Source of the DNA: JACMNW01 sp031413495
Lineage (GTDB): Bacteria; Pseudomonadota; Alphaproteobacteria; Rhodobacterales; Rhodobacteraceae
NCBI GenBank assembly: GCA_031413495.1
Contig: JANOFE010000225.1
Location: 1 to 35,282, forward strand
DNA: 35,282 bases
Reading direction: 5' to 3'
Below the pieces are notes generated by a model. That model was not told the origin of the DNA. It made no database searches and saw only the letters and a program-made list of their open reading frames with translations. The translations under genes and the position numbers were made by a program. This document shows positions 7,819-16,161 of this stretch, piece by piece (within the stretch, counting starts at the first letter, position 1; each line of letters starts with the position of its first letter).

Positions 7819-9132
7819 ATGACAACAAAATATCTTGCCGCGACAACCGCATTGTCCCTTGTGCTTGGCGCAGGGGCAGGGGCGGCCGAAGACCTAACCC
7901 TGTGCTGGGCCGCATGGGACCCAGCGAATGCCTTGGTGGAACTGTCAAAGGAATTTGAAGCCACGTCCGGCCATAAGATGAACTTCGAATTCACGCCTTG
8001 GCCCAATTTTGCCGACCGCATTCAGAACGAACTGAACTCGGGCGGCAAGCTGTGTGATCTGCTGATCGGTGACAGCCAGTGGATCGGCGGCGGCGCGGAA
8101 AATGGCCATTACGTCAAGCTGAACGACTTCTTCGATAAAGAAGCCATCAGCATGGATGATTTCATGCCTGCGACCGTTTACGCCTATTCCACATGGCCCA
8201 AAGGCACGCCAAACTACTACGCGCTACCTGCTATGGCCGATGCAAACGGCTGGTTCTACCGCAAGGATTGGTTCGCCCGCCCGGAAATTCAGGCGGCCTT
8301 CAAGGAAAAATATGGCCGCGATCTGGCCGAACCTAAGACCCAGAAAGAACTGCTGGAAACAGCCCAGTTCTTCCAAGGCATGGAGATTGACGGCAAGACC
8401 GTTTATGGCGCGTCGATCTTTACCGAACGTGGGTCCGAAGGCATCACCATGGGCATCACCGGTGCCTTGTACGCTTGGGGCGTGAACTACGAAAACACTC
8501 CCGGCAAGTACGACATGGAAGGTGCGATCAATTCACCCGCTGCCGTGGAAGCCCTTGAATTCTATAAGACGTTCTACGACACTGCCACCCCTCCGGGCTA
8601 TACCAACGCCTATATGGGCGAAAGTCTTGATGCGTTCAAATCCGGTCAGGTCGCCATGGCGATGAACTGGTTTGCCTTCTTCCCCGGTCTTTACGCCGAC
8701 CCGAACACCGGCGGCGACAAGATTGATTTCTTCGTGAACCCGGCACAGGTAACCGCCGGTTCCACACTGGGCGGGCAGGGCATTTCGGTGGTCAGCTACT
8801 CCGACAAGCAAGAGGCAGCACTTGAATACATCAAATGGTTCGCCCAAGGCGATGTGCAGGCCAAATGGTGGAAATTGGGCGGCTATTCGGCAGCAAACTC
8901 GGTCGTGAATGACCCCTCGTTCAAGGATAGCGCCCCCTTCGCGGGCGATTTCCTAGAGGCAATGGGCGGCGTCAAAGACTTCTGGCAGGAACCGGCCTAC
9001 GCGTCGCTTCTGCTGGCCATGCAGGAACGCATGCATGACTATGTGGTTGCTGGCAAAGGCACCGCTAAAGAAGCGCTTGATGGTCTGGTTGCCGACTGGA
9101 CCGAGGTGTTTGAGGAAGAAGGCAAGCTGTAA
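7819..9132 (+). CDS. Periplasmic solute-binding protein of a sugar/ketose ABC importer
   Basis: This 437-aa family-1 solute-binding protein has an N-terminal Sec signal of about 22 residues (basic start, hydrophobic core, cleavage near GAGAAE). The mature part has usual features of carbohydrate-binding proteins, including aromatic-rich segments (CWAAWDP, FTPWPNF, AYSTWP, MAMNWFAFF). It delivers the ligand to the permease pair encoded downstream. The Shine-Dalgarno GGGAGGAAAG ends a few bases before ATG 7819. A large hairpin follows the stop, which would favour an excess of binding protein over membrane subunits, as is common. The ligand is not readable; the kinase at the operon end suggests dihydroxyacetone or a related small ketose (inference). 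Confidence 0.85.
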   Translation: MTTKYLAATTALSLVLGAGAGAAEDLTLCWAAWDPANALVELSKEFEATSGHKMNFEFTPWPNFADRIQNELNSGGKLCDLLIGDSQWIGGGAENGHYVKLNDFFDKEAISMDDFMPATVYAYSTWPKGTPNYYALPAMADANGWFYRKDWFARPEIQAAFKEKYGRDLAEPKTQKELLETAQFFQGMEIDGKTVYGASIFTERGSEGITMGITGALYAWGVNYENTPGKYDMEGAINSPAAVEALEFYKTFYDTATPPGYTNAYMGESLDAFKSGQVAMAMNWFAFFPGLYADPNTGGDKIDFFVNPAQVTAGSTLGGQGISVVSYSDKQEAALEYIKWFAQGDVQAKWWKLGGYSAANSVVNDPSFKDSAPFAGDFLEAMGGVKDFWQEPAYASLLLAMQERMHDYVVAGKGTAKEALDGLVADWTEVFEEEGKL

Positions 9133-9137
9133 AGCGG

Positions 9138-9270
9138 CCCCCCCCTCTCCTGTGCAAACGGGAGAGGGGGGATACCCTTCTGAAATTCTGTGCCCCGCAA
9201 TCGAAGGGCGCATGTTACGTCATACCATGCTTTCCCTCTCCCCCGGTGGAAGAGGGTCAGGGTGAGGGGG
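9138..9270. repeat. Inverted pair of GC-rich palindromic repeats, locus 1
   Basis: The first unit forms an 11-bp stem CCCCCCTCTCC (9140-9150)/GGAGAGGGGGG (9161-9171); the second (9234-9270) begins CCCTCTCCCC and continues GAGGGTCAGGGTGAGGGGG. The two units are roughly inverted copies of the repeat also found at 10267-10397 and 32748-32863. They fill the gap between the binding-protein and first permease genes and may act as an attenuator or mRNA stabiliser. Confidence 0.65.
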
Positions 9271-9297
9271 CACTGCCCAAATGATCGGAAAACCAAC

Positions 9298-10245
9298 ATG
9301 TCCCAAACCCCCATCGCGCGGCTAGCCACAGCGACCCCCGCCCGCATGGCGAAACGTGTCAAAGGCCTGTCAGACCGCGCCATCGCATGGATCTTCGTCG
9401 CCCCCACCATCTTTCTGTTGCTCGCCATCAACATCTTCCCGCTGATCTGGACCATCCGGCTGTCCTTCACCAACTTCCGTGCCAACCGCCCCAATGCCGA
9501 AGTGGAATGGGTCGGCCTGAAAAACTATACCAAAATCCTGACAGACGAAGGCATCTGGGCCAATATGCAGGCCACAGCACATTTTCTGTTCTGGACAATC
9601 CTGTTTCAGGTGCTGATCGGCTTTGCCCTTGCATGGCTGATCAACCGCAAATTCAAGGGCAACGATCTTTGGACCACGCTCATCGTGATCCCGATGATGC
9701 TGTCGCCCGCGGTGGTTGGCAATTTCTGGACCTTCCTTTACCAGCCGCAAATCGGCCTGTTCAACTATGCGGTCGAATTTTTCACCGGCACCCCCGCGTC
9801 GAGTTTCGAGATGCTCGGTTCCGTCACCCTCGCGCCTTGGGCCATCGTCATCGTGGACACATGGATGTGGACACCCTTTGTGATGCTGATCTGCTTGGCC
9901 GGCCTGCGGTCCATCCCTGATTATATCTATGAGGCCGCGATCATCGACCGCGCCAGCAAATGGCGCCAATTCTGGACCATTACGCTGCCCATGGTGCTGC
10001 CTTTCCTGATGCTGGCGGTGCTGTTTCGCGGCATCGAAAATTTCAAGATGTTCGATCTGGTGGTCCAGCTTACCGGCGGTGGTCCGGGCTCAGTGACCGA
10101 ACTTGCCTCGATCAACCTGAAACGCGAAGCGTTCGAAAAATGGCGCACCGGCTATTCCTCGGCCTACGCGATCATTCTGTTTGTGACCGTCTTTGGCTTG
10201 GCCTCGATCTATGTCAAAGCCCTGAATAAGGTGAAGGAAAGATGA
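9298..10245 (+). CDS. ABC importer permease (MalF type)
   Basis: This 315-aa inner-membrane protein has about six hydrophobic segments and an EAA loop near residues 215-245 (IYEAAIIDRASKWRQFWTITLP). The frame is open back to 9190, but those residues come from the GC-rich repeat, so I place the start at ATG 9298 (MSQTPIARL). The Shine-Dalgarno is weak (CGGAAAA). Its stop is TGA in the context GGAAAGATGAGCGC, which itself contains an ATG and a good ribosome-binding sequence, apparently the original start of the next permease before a repeat was inserted. It pairs with the permease at 10448-11389 to form the membrane channel. Confidence 0.85.
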   Translation: MSQTPIARLATATPARMAKRVKGLSDRAIAWIFVAPTIFLLLAINIFPLIWTIRLSFTNFRANRPNAEVEWVGLKNYTKILTDEGIWANMQATAHFLFWTILFQVLIGFALAWLINRKFKGNDLWTTLIVIPMMLSPAVVGNFWTFLYQPQIGLFNYAVEFFTGTPASSFEMLGSVTLAPWAIVIVDTWMWTPFVMLICLAGLRSIPDYIYEAAIIDRASKWRQFWTITLPMVLPFLMLAVLFRGIENFKMFDLVVQLTGGGPGSVTELASINLKREAFEKWRTGYSSAYAIILFVTVFGLASIYVKALNKVKER

Positions 10246-10266
10246 GCGCGCCCACGCCTTCCCAAG

Positions 10267-10397
10267 CCCCTCGCCCCCAACCCCTCCCCACCAGGGCGAG
10301 GGGAGCCGCCCTTCGCAAGCGACCCATGACGTCACACACTGCCGTCAGCGCAAATCGCCCCCCTCCCCCCGCGTGGGGGAGGGTTGGGGAGGGGGGG
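10267..10397. repeat. Inverted pair of GC-rich palindromic repeats, locus 2
   Basis: Unit A has a 10-bp stem CCCCTCGCCC (10267-10276)/GGGCGAGGGG (10294-10303). Unit B has a 9-bp stem CCCTCCCCC (10361-10369)/GGGGGAGGG (10375-10383) and continues TTGGGGAGGGGGG. A and B are approximate inverted copies. The surrounding segment is bounded by 8-bp direct copies of ATGAGCGC at 10242-10249 and 10448-10455, as though it had inserted at the start codon of the downstream permease. Confidence 0.7.
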
Positions 10398-10447
10398 CCT
10401 GCCAAACTCAATAGCACCCGCAACACGTCCAATTCCCGAGGCCAGCC

Positions 10448-11389
10448 ATGAGCGCCTATTCCATAACCGAGCCGTCCGACCGCCAAAAATGGGTCGCAGG
10501 CACGCTTGTCATCCTCTACGCCTTGATCACCCTTCTGCCCTTGGTCTGGATCGTGCTGACAGGTTTCAAAACCCCGCCAGACAGCATCAGCTACCCGCCT
10601 AAGGTGATCTTTTCGCCCTCGCTCGAAGGCTATGTGAACCTGTTCACTACCCGCGCCCGCGTCACGGCAGAACAGCTGGCCGAATTACCGCCCCCCGCCA
10701 ACTTTGCCGAAGAAATCGTGCGCGATCGTGGCATGGTCATTGCAGGCCCGTCCAAATTCGGCGAACGGTTCCTGAATTCCGTGATCATCGGCTTTGGGTC
10801 AACCTTCCTAAGCATCGTCCTTGGCACTCTTGCTGCCTATGCCTTCAGCCGCTTCAAGGTGCCGCTGAAAGACGATCTTCTGTTCTTCATTCTGTCCACC
10901 CGGATGATGCCCCCCATCGCCGTCGCGATCCCGATCTTCCTGATGTACCGCAGCCTTGGCCTGTCGGACACGCACCTTGGCATGATCCTGCTCTATACCG
11001 GCGTCAACATCAGCCTCGCGGTCTGGCTGCTGAAGGGTTTCATTGATGAGATCCCCCGCGAATACGAAGAGGCAGCGCTGATCGACGGCTACACCCGCTT
11101 CCAAGCCTTCCGCAAAGTCGTGCTGCCCCAAGCCGCCACAGGCATCGCATCAACCGCCATCTTCTGCCTGATCTTTGCCTGGAACGAATATGCCTTCGCC
11201 GTGCTGCTAACGTCGGGCACCGCGCAAACAGCGCCGCCGTTCATCCCCACCATCATCGGGGTAGGCGGCCTTGATTGGCCGGCGGTTGCGGCGGGTGTCA
11301 CCATCTTCCTGCTGCCTGTGATGATCTTCACCATCTTCCTGCGCAAACATCTTTTGCGCGGCATTACCTTCGGTGCGGTGCGCAAATGA
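10448..11389 (+). CDS. ABC importer permease (MalG type)
   Basis: This 313-aa permease has an N-terminal helix after a short cytoplasmic tail, an unusually long first periplasmic loop (about residues 45-90), and the EAA loop near residues 210-230 (EYEEAALIDGYTRFQAFRKVVLP). It closely resembles the GlpQ-type permease at 70-870 in layout (AYAFSRF, LSTRMMPP, EAALIDGY), suggesting a related polyol/triose transporter family. ATG 10448 lacks a good Shine-Dalgarno. The upstream ATG at 10242 has one but now reads into the repeat and is interrupted. Confidence 0.85.
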   Translation: MSAYSITEPSDRQKWVAGTLVILYALITLLPLVWIVLTGFKTPPDSISYPPKVIFSPSLEGYVNLFTTRARVTAEQLAELPPPANFAEEIVRDRGMVIAGPSKFGERFLNSVIIGFGSTFLSIVLGTLAAYAFSRFKVPLKDDLLFFILSTRMMPPIAVAIPIFLMYRSLGLSDTHLGMILLYTGVNISLAVWLLKGFIDEIPREYEEAALIDGYTRFQAFRKVVLPQAATGIASTAIFCLIFAWNEYAFAVLLTSGTAQTAPPFIPTIIGVGGLDWPAVAAGVTIFLLPVMIFTIFLRKHLLRGITFGAVRK

Positions 11390-11456
11390 CCCAACAACCG
11401 TATGCACGCATAAAGCACGCAAAAAGCACGGGTTTAACACAGCGAAAGGGCCAGCC

Positions 11457-11645
11457 ATGACCACCTTTATCTCCGGCCTTTTGCGCCTGCGCCGTGGCCC
11501 TTGGGAAAACCTCGCCACCGTCCTGATCGCCCTTGGTGTCGTCATGCTGATGCAACCATTCGTCCTATGGGCTTTCACCTATTCGTTCATCGTCACCCTT
11601 ATCGGCACCGTGATGTTCATCATCACCAGCCACTTCCCGGAATAG
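11457..11645 (+). CDS. Small two-helix membrane protein, possible transporter accessory subunit
   Basis: This 62-aa protein has a basic amphipathic N-terminus (LLRLRRGPWEN) and two hydrophobic helices (about residues 19-38 and 41-58), ending in SHFPE. I recognise no family. It stands between the second permease and the first ATPase gene, 3 bp from the latter, and takes the same kind of place as the DUF2160 protein in the glycerol operon at 870-1154, although the two sequences are not obviously alike. An in-frame opening to 11373 exists, but ATG 11457 follows GAAAGGG at a suitable distance. A role in assembling or stabilising the permease is inferred from position only. Confidence 0.65.
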   Translation: MTTFISGLLRLRRGPWENLATVLIALGVVMLMQPFVLWAFTYSFIVTLIGTVMFIITSHFPE

Positions 11646-11648
11646 AAT

Positions 11649-12746
11649 ATGGCCGAGATAATCATCAAAAACCTGCGCAAGGAATTTGGCGCATTCACGG
11701 CGGTGAAGGAATCTTCCTTTACCATCGGCGACGGCGAATTCTTCATGCTGCTTGGGCCATCCGGCTGCGGCAAAACCACCACTTTGCGCATGATTGCGGG
11801 GCTGGAATTGCCCACCAGCGGCGAAATTTGGCTTGACGGCGAAGAGGTTAGCCAACGCCCCGCCTCCGCGCGCGACATTGCTTTCGTGTTCCAGATGTTC
11901 GCGCTGTACCCCCATATGAACGTGCGCAAAAACATCAGTTACCCGCTCGTCAGCCAAGGCATGCCCAAAGCGCAAGTTCAGGCCAAAGTCGCCGAAGTGG
12001 CAAAAATCCTTGGCATCGAATCCATCCTTGATCGCCCCGTCGGCGGCCTGTCAGGCGGCGACCGCCAACGCGTCGCCCTTGGCCGCGCCATCGTGCGCAA
12101 CCCCAAAGCTTTCATGATGGACGAACCCCTTGGCGCATTGGACGCCGAGTTTCGCGAACACATGGCCGAAGAACTCCGCGCCCTGCATGACCGGATGGGG
12201 GCAACGACTGTCTATGTCACGCACGATCAGCTTGAAGCCATGCAAATGGGGGATAAAATTGTTGTTATGAATCATGGTGTTGTCGAGCAATTCGGCACGC
12301 CGCAGCAAATCTATGATCACCCCGCCACCTTGTTTGTTGCCGATTTTATCGGCTCTCCCTCGATGAATTTCATGCGGTTTGACGGTGCTATAAACGCTGG
12401 GCAAAGGTCGGTTATGCTTGGCGGAATTGAAATCGCGACCCCCGAAATACAGGCAACTGTCGCGCCCCGGCCTCTCGTTTTGGGGGTTCGCCCGGAACAT
12501 ATTCACCTGTCGGATTCTGGCAAATATCGTGGTCAGATCGAGGCGGTTGAATACCTTGGCACAACCCAAATCATCACCCTCGCAGCAAGCCACGGCCGCC
12601 TGAAAGCGCGGGTTCCATCGGGGCAGGTGGCACGCGTGGGTGAGGTGGTTGGCCTTGATTTCACCGCCTCAACCCTTGCGGTTTTCGACGACACAACCGG
12701 CCGCGCCCTGCGTACCGCCGCCAACGCGGGGGTGCATCATGGCTGA
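11649..12746 (+). CDS. ABC importer ATPase 1 (MalK/UgpC/GlpS type)
   Basis: This 365-aa ATPase has Walker A GPSGCGKTT (about residues 37-45), Q-loop FVFQMFALYPHMNV, signature LSGGDRQRV, Walker B FMMDEPLGALD and switch His in YVTHDQLEAM. A C-terminal regulatory region of about 130 residues (TOBE-like, with GVRPEHIHLSD) is typical of carbohydrate importers. It is one of two consecutive ATPase genes, as in the GlpS/GlpT pair of glycerol importers, so the active complex is probably a heterodimer. The start ATG lies 3 bp after the small membrane protein gene. Confidence 0.85.
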   Translation: MAEIIIKNLRKEFGAFTAVKESSFTIGDGEFFMLLGPSGCGKTTTLRMIAGLELPTSGEIWLDGEEVSQRPASARDIAFVFQMFALYPHMNVRKNISYPLVSQGMPKAQVQAKVAEVAKILGIESILDRPVGGLSGGDRQRVALGRAIVRNPKAFMMDEPLGALDAEFREHMAEELRALHDRMGATTVYVTHDQLEAMQMGDKIVVMNHGVVEQFGTPQQIYDHPATLFVADFIGSPSMNFMRFDGAINAGQRSVMLGGIEIATPEIQATVAPRPLVLGVRPEHIHLSDSGKYRGQIEAVEYLGTTQIITLAASHGRLKARVPSGQVARVGEVVGLDFTASTLAVFDDTTGRALRTAANAGVHHG

Positions 12747-13734
12747 AGTTTCACTGGTCGGTCTATCCAAGAAGTTCGATCACACCCAAGCCCTTAGCGA
12801 TGTATCTTTGACCATTCCAGATGGCGCATTCGTGGTGCTTCTGGGCCCAACCGGGGCAGGCAAAACCACCACTCTGCGGCTGATCGCGGGTCTGGAAAAA
12901 CCTGATACTGGCGATGTTCTGATCGACGGGGAAAGCGTATTATCCGACATGCCTGCCCAACGCGATGTGGCAATGGTGTTCCAGCAATACTCGCTTTACC
13001 CGCACCTGTCGGTCCGCGAAAATCTTGCCTTCCCGCTGCGGTCCCCGGTCTTGAACGTGCCAGAGCCAGAGATTGCTGCAAGGGTCGCCGCAGTCGCCGC
13101 AGTCCTGCAAATCGCCCACAAACTGGATAACAAAGCCACCCAACTTTCCGGCGGTGAAATGCAGCGCGTGTCCATCGGTCGCGCCCTGATCCGCAGCCCG
13201 CGCATCTACCTGATGGACGAACCTCTGTCATCGTTGGACGCCAAACTGCGCGCCGATTTGCGGGTGGAATTGAAGCGTATCCATTCCGAAATGGGGGCCA
13301 CGTTCCTGTATGTGACCCATGACCAGATCGAGGCGATGACCATGGCCACCCATGTCGGTGTTCTGGATCAGGGCAGGCTTGTGCAATTCGGCACGCCGCG
13401 CGAAATTTATGAAGACCCGGTAAGCGCTTACGTGGCCACACGTCTCGGCCAGCCGCGCATCAACTTGGCTCCAGTTGACCTGTTCGGTCATGGCCCAAAC
13501 GGTGCCACGCAGATCGGCTTGCGCCCCGAACATATCGCTATCGGATCGGGCAAACAGGCCACTGTGCGTCGGGTTGAACGCTTGGGCGATCAGACCCGCC
13601 TGCACCTAACCTGTGATGGCCATGACCTGATCACTTTGACCGATGTTCACACATCTTTAGTGGGCGGCGAAACAATCGCCATCCATCCCGAAAACCCGCT
13701 TTGGTTTGATGCCAGCGGCAACCGTATTCGCTAA
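12739..13734 (+). CDS. ABC importer ATPase 2 (MalK/GlpT type)
   Basis: This 331-aa ATPase has Walker A GPTGAGKTT, Q-loop VFQQYSLYPHLSV, signature LSGGEMQRVSIGRAL, Walker B YLMDEPLSSLDAKL and YVTHDQIEAM. Its C-terminal regulatory domain is shorter than in its partner but keeps GLRPEHIAI. The start ATG 12739 overlaps the end of the first ATPase gene by 8 bp (ATGGCTGA), implying translational coupling; the longer open frame to 12640 lies inside the upstream gene and is rejected. All catalytic motifs look intact in both ATPases. Confidence 0.85.
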   Translation: MAEVSLVGLSKKFDHTQALSDVSLTIPDGAFVVLLGPTGAGKTTTLRLIAGLEKPDTGDVLIDGESVLSDMPAQRDVAMVFQQYSLYPHLSVRENLAFPLRSPVLNVPEPEIAARVAAVAAVLQIAHKLDNKATQLSGGEMQRVSIGRALIRSPRIYLMDEPLSSLDAKLRADLRVELKRIHSEMGATFLYVTHDQIEAMTMATHVGVLDQGRLVQFGTPREIYEDPVSAYVATRLGQPRINLAPVDLFGHGPNGATQIGLRPEHIAIGSGKQATVRRVERLGDQTRLHLTCDGHDLITLTDVHTSLVGGETIAIHPENPLWFDASGNRIR

Positions 13735-13745
13735 AGGAGGCACCG

Positions 13746-15368
13746 ATGAGCCAGTTTATAAACAACAAAGAAACGCTGGTGCTTGAAGCGATCAACGGCA
13801 TGATCCGCGCCTCAAACGGGCAACTGGCGCGGCTTGACGGCTATCCGCATATCAAGGTCGTGATCCGCGCCGATTGGGACAAAAGCAAGGTCGCTTTGGT
13901 GTCGGGCGGCGGGTCGGGGCATGAACCCAGCCACGCGGGTTTCGTGGGCCAAGGCATGCTGACGGCCGCCGTTTGCGGGGATGTCTTTGCCAGCCCGTCG
14001 GTCGATGCGGTGCTGGCGGGGATTTTGGCGGTAACTGGCAAGGCAGGCTGCCTGCTGATCGTGAAAAACTACACCGGGGATCGCCTGAATTTCGGCCTCG
14101 CCGCTGAACGCGCCCGCGCTTTTGGCCTGAAGGTCGCGATGGTGATTGTTGATGATGACGTGGCTTTGCCGGACTTGCCACAAGCGCGCGGTGTGGCGGG
14201 CACGCTGTTCGTGCACAAAATCGCCGGGGCGATGGCCGAAGATGGGGCCGCACTTGATACTGTGGCAGATGCTGCGCGACGTGTCATATCTGGTGCCATT
14301 TCCATCGGCATGTCGCTGGATACCTGTACCGTGCCCGGATCGCCAAAGGAAAACCGTATCATGGCAGGTCAGGCGGAACTTGGGCTTGGCATCCACGGCG
14401 AAGCGGGGATCAGCCAGGTCGATTTCACCGACGCAAAGGCCGCGATGGCGATGGTACTGGACCGGCTTGCACCGCATGCCGGGTCTGGTGATCATGTGGC
14501 CCTGCTGAACAACCTTGGTGGCGCCACGCCGTTGGAAATGGCCCTGCTGACCGAAGAACTTGCGCAATCCCCACTCGGGGGGCGGGTCAAGTGGATCATC
14601 GGCCCCGCTGAAATGATGACGTCCCTTGATATGCAGGGATTTTCCGTCTCGTTGCTGCCGGTGACAGCGGCTGATCTGGCGGCACTCGCAAGCCCGGTTG
14701 CCCCGCACGCTTGGCCGGGGCTAAGCGCACTTGGCCCGGTTCTGATCCGTCCGCTTCCCGATGGCCTGACCCCTATCCAACCGATGGCATCATCGCATAC
14801 GGCGCGACGGGCGCTGATTGAAAGCTGTTGCAAAGCGTTGATCGCGGCAGAGCGGGATTTGAACGCGTTGGACGCAAAGTCAGGCGATGGTGATACCGGG
14901 TCAACACTGGCCGGTGCCGCCCGCGCTTTGCATGCCGCATTAGACAGATTGCCCCTTGCCGATCCGACCCAGCTTTACCGCGCAATCGGCATGGAACTTA
15001 GTCAGACGATGGGCGGATCATCGGGTGTTTTGCTGGCTATCTTTTTTGCGGCGGCGGGCGATGCATCTGCCTCTGGCAAAAGCTGGATCGGCGCACTTGG
15101 GGCCGGGCTTGACCGGGTGATGCAAGTTGGCGGTGCTCAGCCCGGCCACCGCACCATGATTGACGCACTTTCACCGGCGCTGAACGCTTTGCCAAATGGG
15201 CTGGCAGCGGCGTCCAGCGCGGCGCGGGCAGGGGCAGATGCAACAGCAAAAATGACACGCGCCAAGGCTGGCCGGGCAAGTTACCTATCGCCAGATAAAT
15301 TGGATGGCCATGTAGATCCGGGTGCCGAAGGTGTCGCACGGTTGTTCGAACATCTTTCAGGGCGTTAG
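13746..15368 (+). CDS. Fused DhaK-DhaL ATP-dependent ketose kinase (dihydroxyacetone kinase family)
   Basis: This 540-aa protein has an N-terminal DhaK domain (residues 1 to about 330) and C-terminal DhaL domain (about 350-540), the organisation of single-chain ATP-dependent dihydroxyacetone kinases. DhaK carries GGGSGHEP (His59) and GIHGEAG, whose His217 matches the residue that binds the substrate carbonyl covalently. DhaL carries the magnesium/ATP motif DxxxxGDGD (Asp376, Asp381, Asp383) and MGGSSGVLL. The product from dihydroxyacetone would be dihydroxyacetone phosphate. Some members of this family act on erythrulose or glyceraldehyde, so the substrate is open. A strong Shine-Dalgarno AAAGGAGG precedes ATG 13746, 11 bp after the second ATPase gene, marking it as the last gene of the import operon. 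Confidence 0.85.
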   Translation: MSQFINNKETLVLEAINGMIRASNGQLARLDGYPHIKVVIRADWDKSKVALVSGGGSGHEPSHAGFVGQGMLTAAVCGDVFASPSVDAVLAGILAVTGKAGCLLIVKNYTGDRLNFGLAAERARAFGLKVAMVIVDDDVALPDLPQARGVAGTLFVHKIAGAMAEDGAALDTVADAARRVISGAISIGMSLDTCTVPGSPKENRIMAGQAELGLGIHGEAGISQVDFTDAKAAMAMVLDRLAPHAGSGDHVALLNNLGGATPLEMALLTEELAQSPLGGRVKWIIGPAEMMTSLDMQGFSVSLLPVTAADLAALASPVAPHAWPGLSALGPVLIRPLPDGLTPIQPMASSHTARRALIESCCKALIAAERDLNALDAKSGDGDTGSTLAGAARALHAALDRLPLADPTQLYRAIGMELSQTMGGSSGVLLAIFFAAAGDASASGKSWIGALGAGLDRVMQVGGAQPGHRTMIDALSPALNALPNGLAAASSAARAGADATAKMTRAKAGRASYLSPDKLDGHVDPGAEGVARLFEHLSGR

Positions 15369-15405
15369 ACGCCGGGACCGCCGCCTGTTTGCGGATGAGC
15401 TTTGC

Positions 15406-16161
15406 TTACCCTGCAAGCGTCACGCTGATACCTGCCTCTGCCAGCATATCGGAAATATCCGGCGGGGGCGGGGCGTCGGTGACAAGGCGATGAAACGCCC
15501 CGGGTTCTGCAATGCGTATTGGTGCCACCCGCCCAAACTTGCTGGCATCCGCGACAACAATGGCCTCATCGGCGCAAGCAATGATGGCGCGCGAAAATTC
15601 AGCTTCGCGCAGATCTTGCAAAAAAAAGCCAGATTGCGCATCCACCCCCGCCACAGACAGGATTGCATGGCGCACCCGGAATTGGCGCACAAAGGCAAGC
15701 GCATCTGCGCCAAAAGCCCCCCCATCATGGCTGCGCAATTCGCCGCCCGCCATGAACACCCGATTGTTATTCTGCCCCGCCAACGCCTGCGCCACCGGCA
15801 ACGAATTTGTAACCACCAAAAGATCGTGCTTTTGCCGCAGCGCCTGCGCCACATAGGCAGTGGTTGATCCCACATCCAGAAATAGCGATGACCCATCAGC
15901 GATCAACCCTGCCGCCGTGTCACCGATACGGCGTTTCGTGGGCTGGTTTTGCACAAACCGCTGGGCGAACGATGGCTCCAGCCCCCAATTTTTAAGCGAC
16001 GCTCCCCCATGCACCTTGGTCACAAGACCCTGATGTTCCAAGACAGCAATCGTCCTTCGGATCGTCTCGGCGGTGACCCCCAAACGCGCCGCCATATCTT
16101 GGATGCGGGCCGACCCCGATTCGTTCAGAACATCCAGAACTTCGCGGACACGCTGGCTCAT
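15406..16161 (-). CDS. DeoR/GlpR-family transcriptional regulator
   Basis: This 251-aa protein has an N-terminal DeoR winged helix (RVREVLDVLNESGSARIQDMAARLGV, then TIRRTIAVLEHQGLVTKVHGGA) and a C-terminal sugar-phosphate-sensing domain with the family motifs LFLDVGSTTAYVA, VVTNSLPVA and ADASKFGR. Effectors in this family are usually phosphorylated sugars or trioses. It converges on the ketose-kinase gene and is divergent from the kinase-like gene at 16639, so it could regulate either. An AT-rich stretch with repeated CCACA words lies just upstream of its start and may contain its operator. Confidence 0.85.
   Translation of the reverse strand: MSQRVREVLDVLNESGSARIQDMAARLGVTAETIRRTIAVLEHQGLVTKVHGGASLKNWGLEPSFAQRFVQNQPTKRRIGDTAAGLIADGSSLFLDVGSTTAYVAQALRQKHDLLVVTNSLPVAQALAGQNNNRVFMAGGELRSHDGGAFGADALAFVRQFRVRHAILSVAGVDAQSGFFLQDLREAEFSRAIIACADEAIVVADASKFGRVAPIRIAEPGAFHRLVTDAPPPPDISDMLAEAGISVTLAG

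Noticed and set aside
9190..9297. 36-residue N-terminal extension of the first ketose-importer permease
   Set aside because: The extension is translated from the palindromic repeat and is arginine-rich; the ATG at 9298 gives a normal MalF-type N-terminus.
10242..10451. 69-codon open frame starting at the permease stop codon
   Set aside because: Its first codons are a plausible old start of the next permease, but the frame runs through the repeats into low-complexity sequence and does not join the permease.
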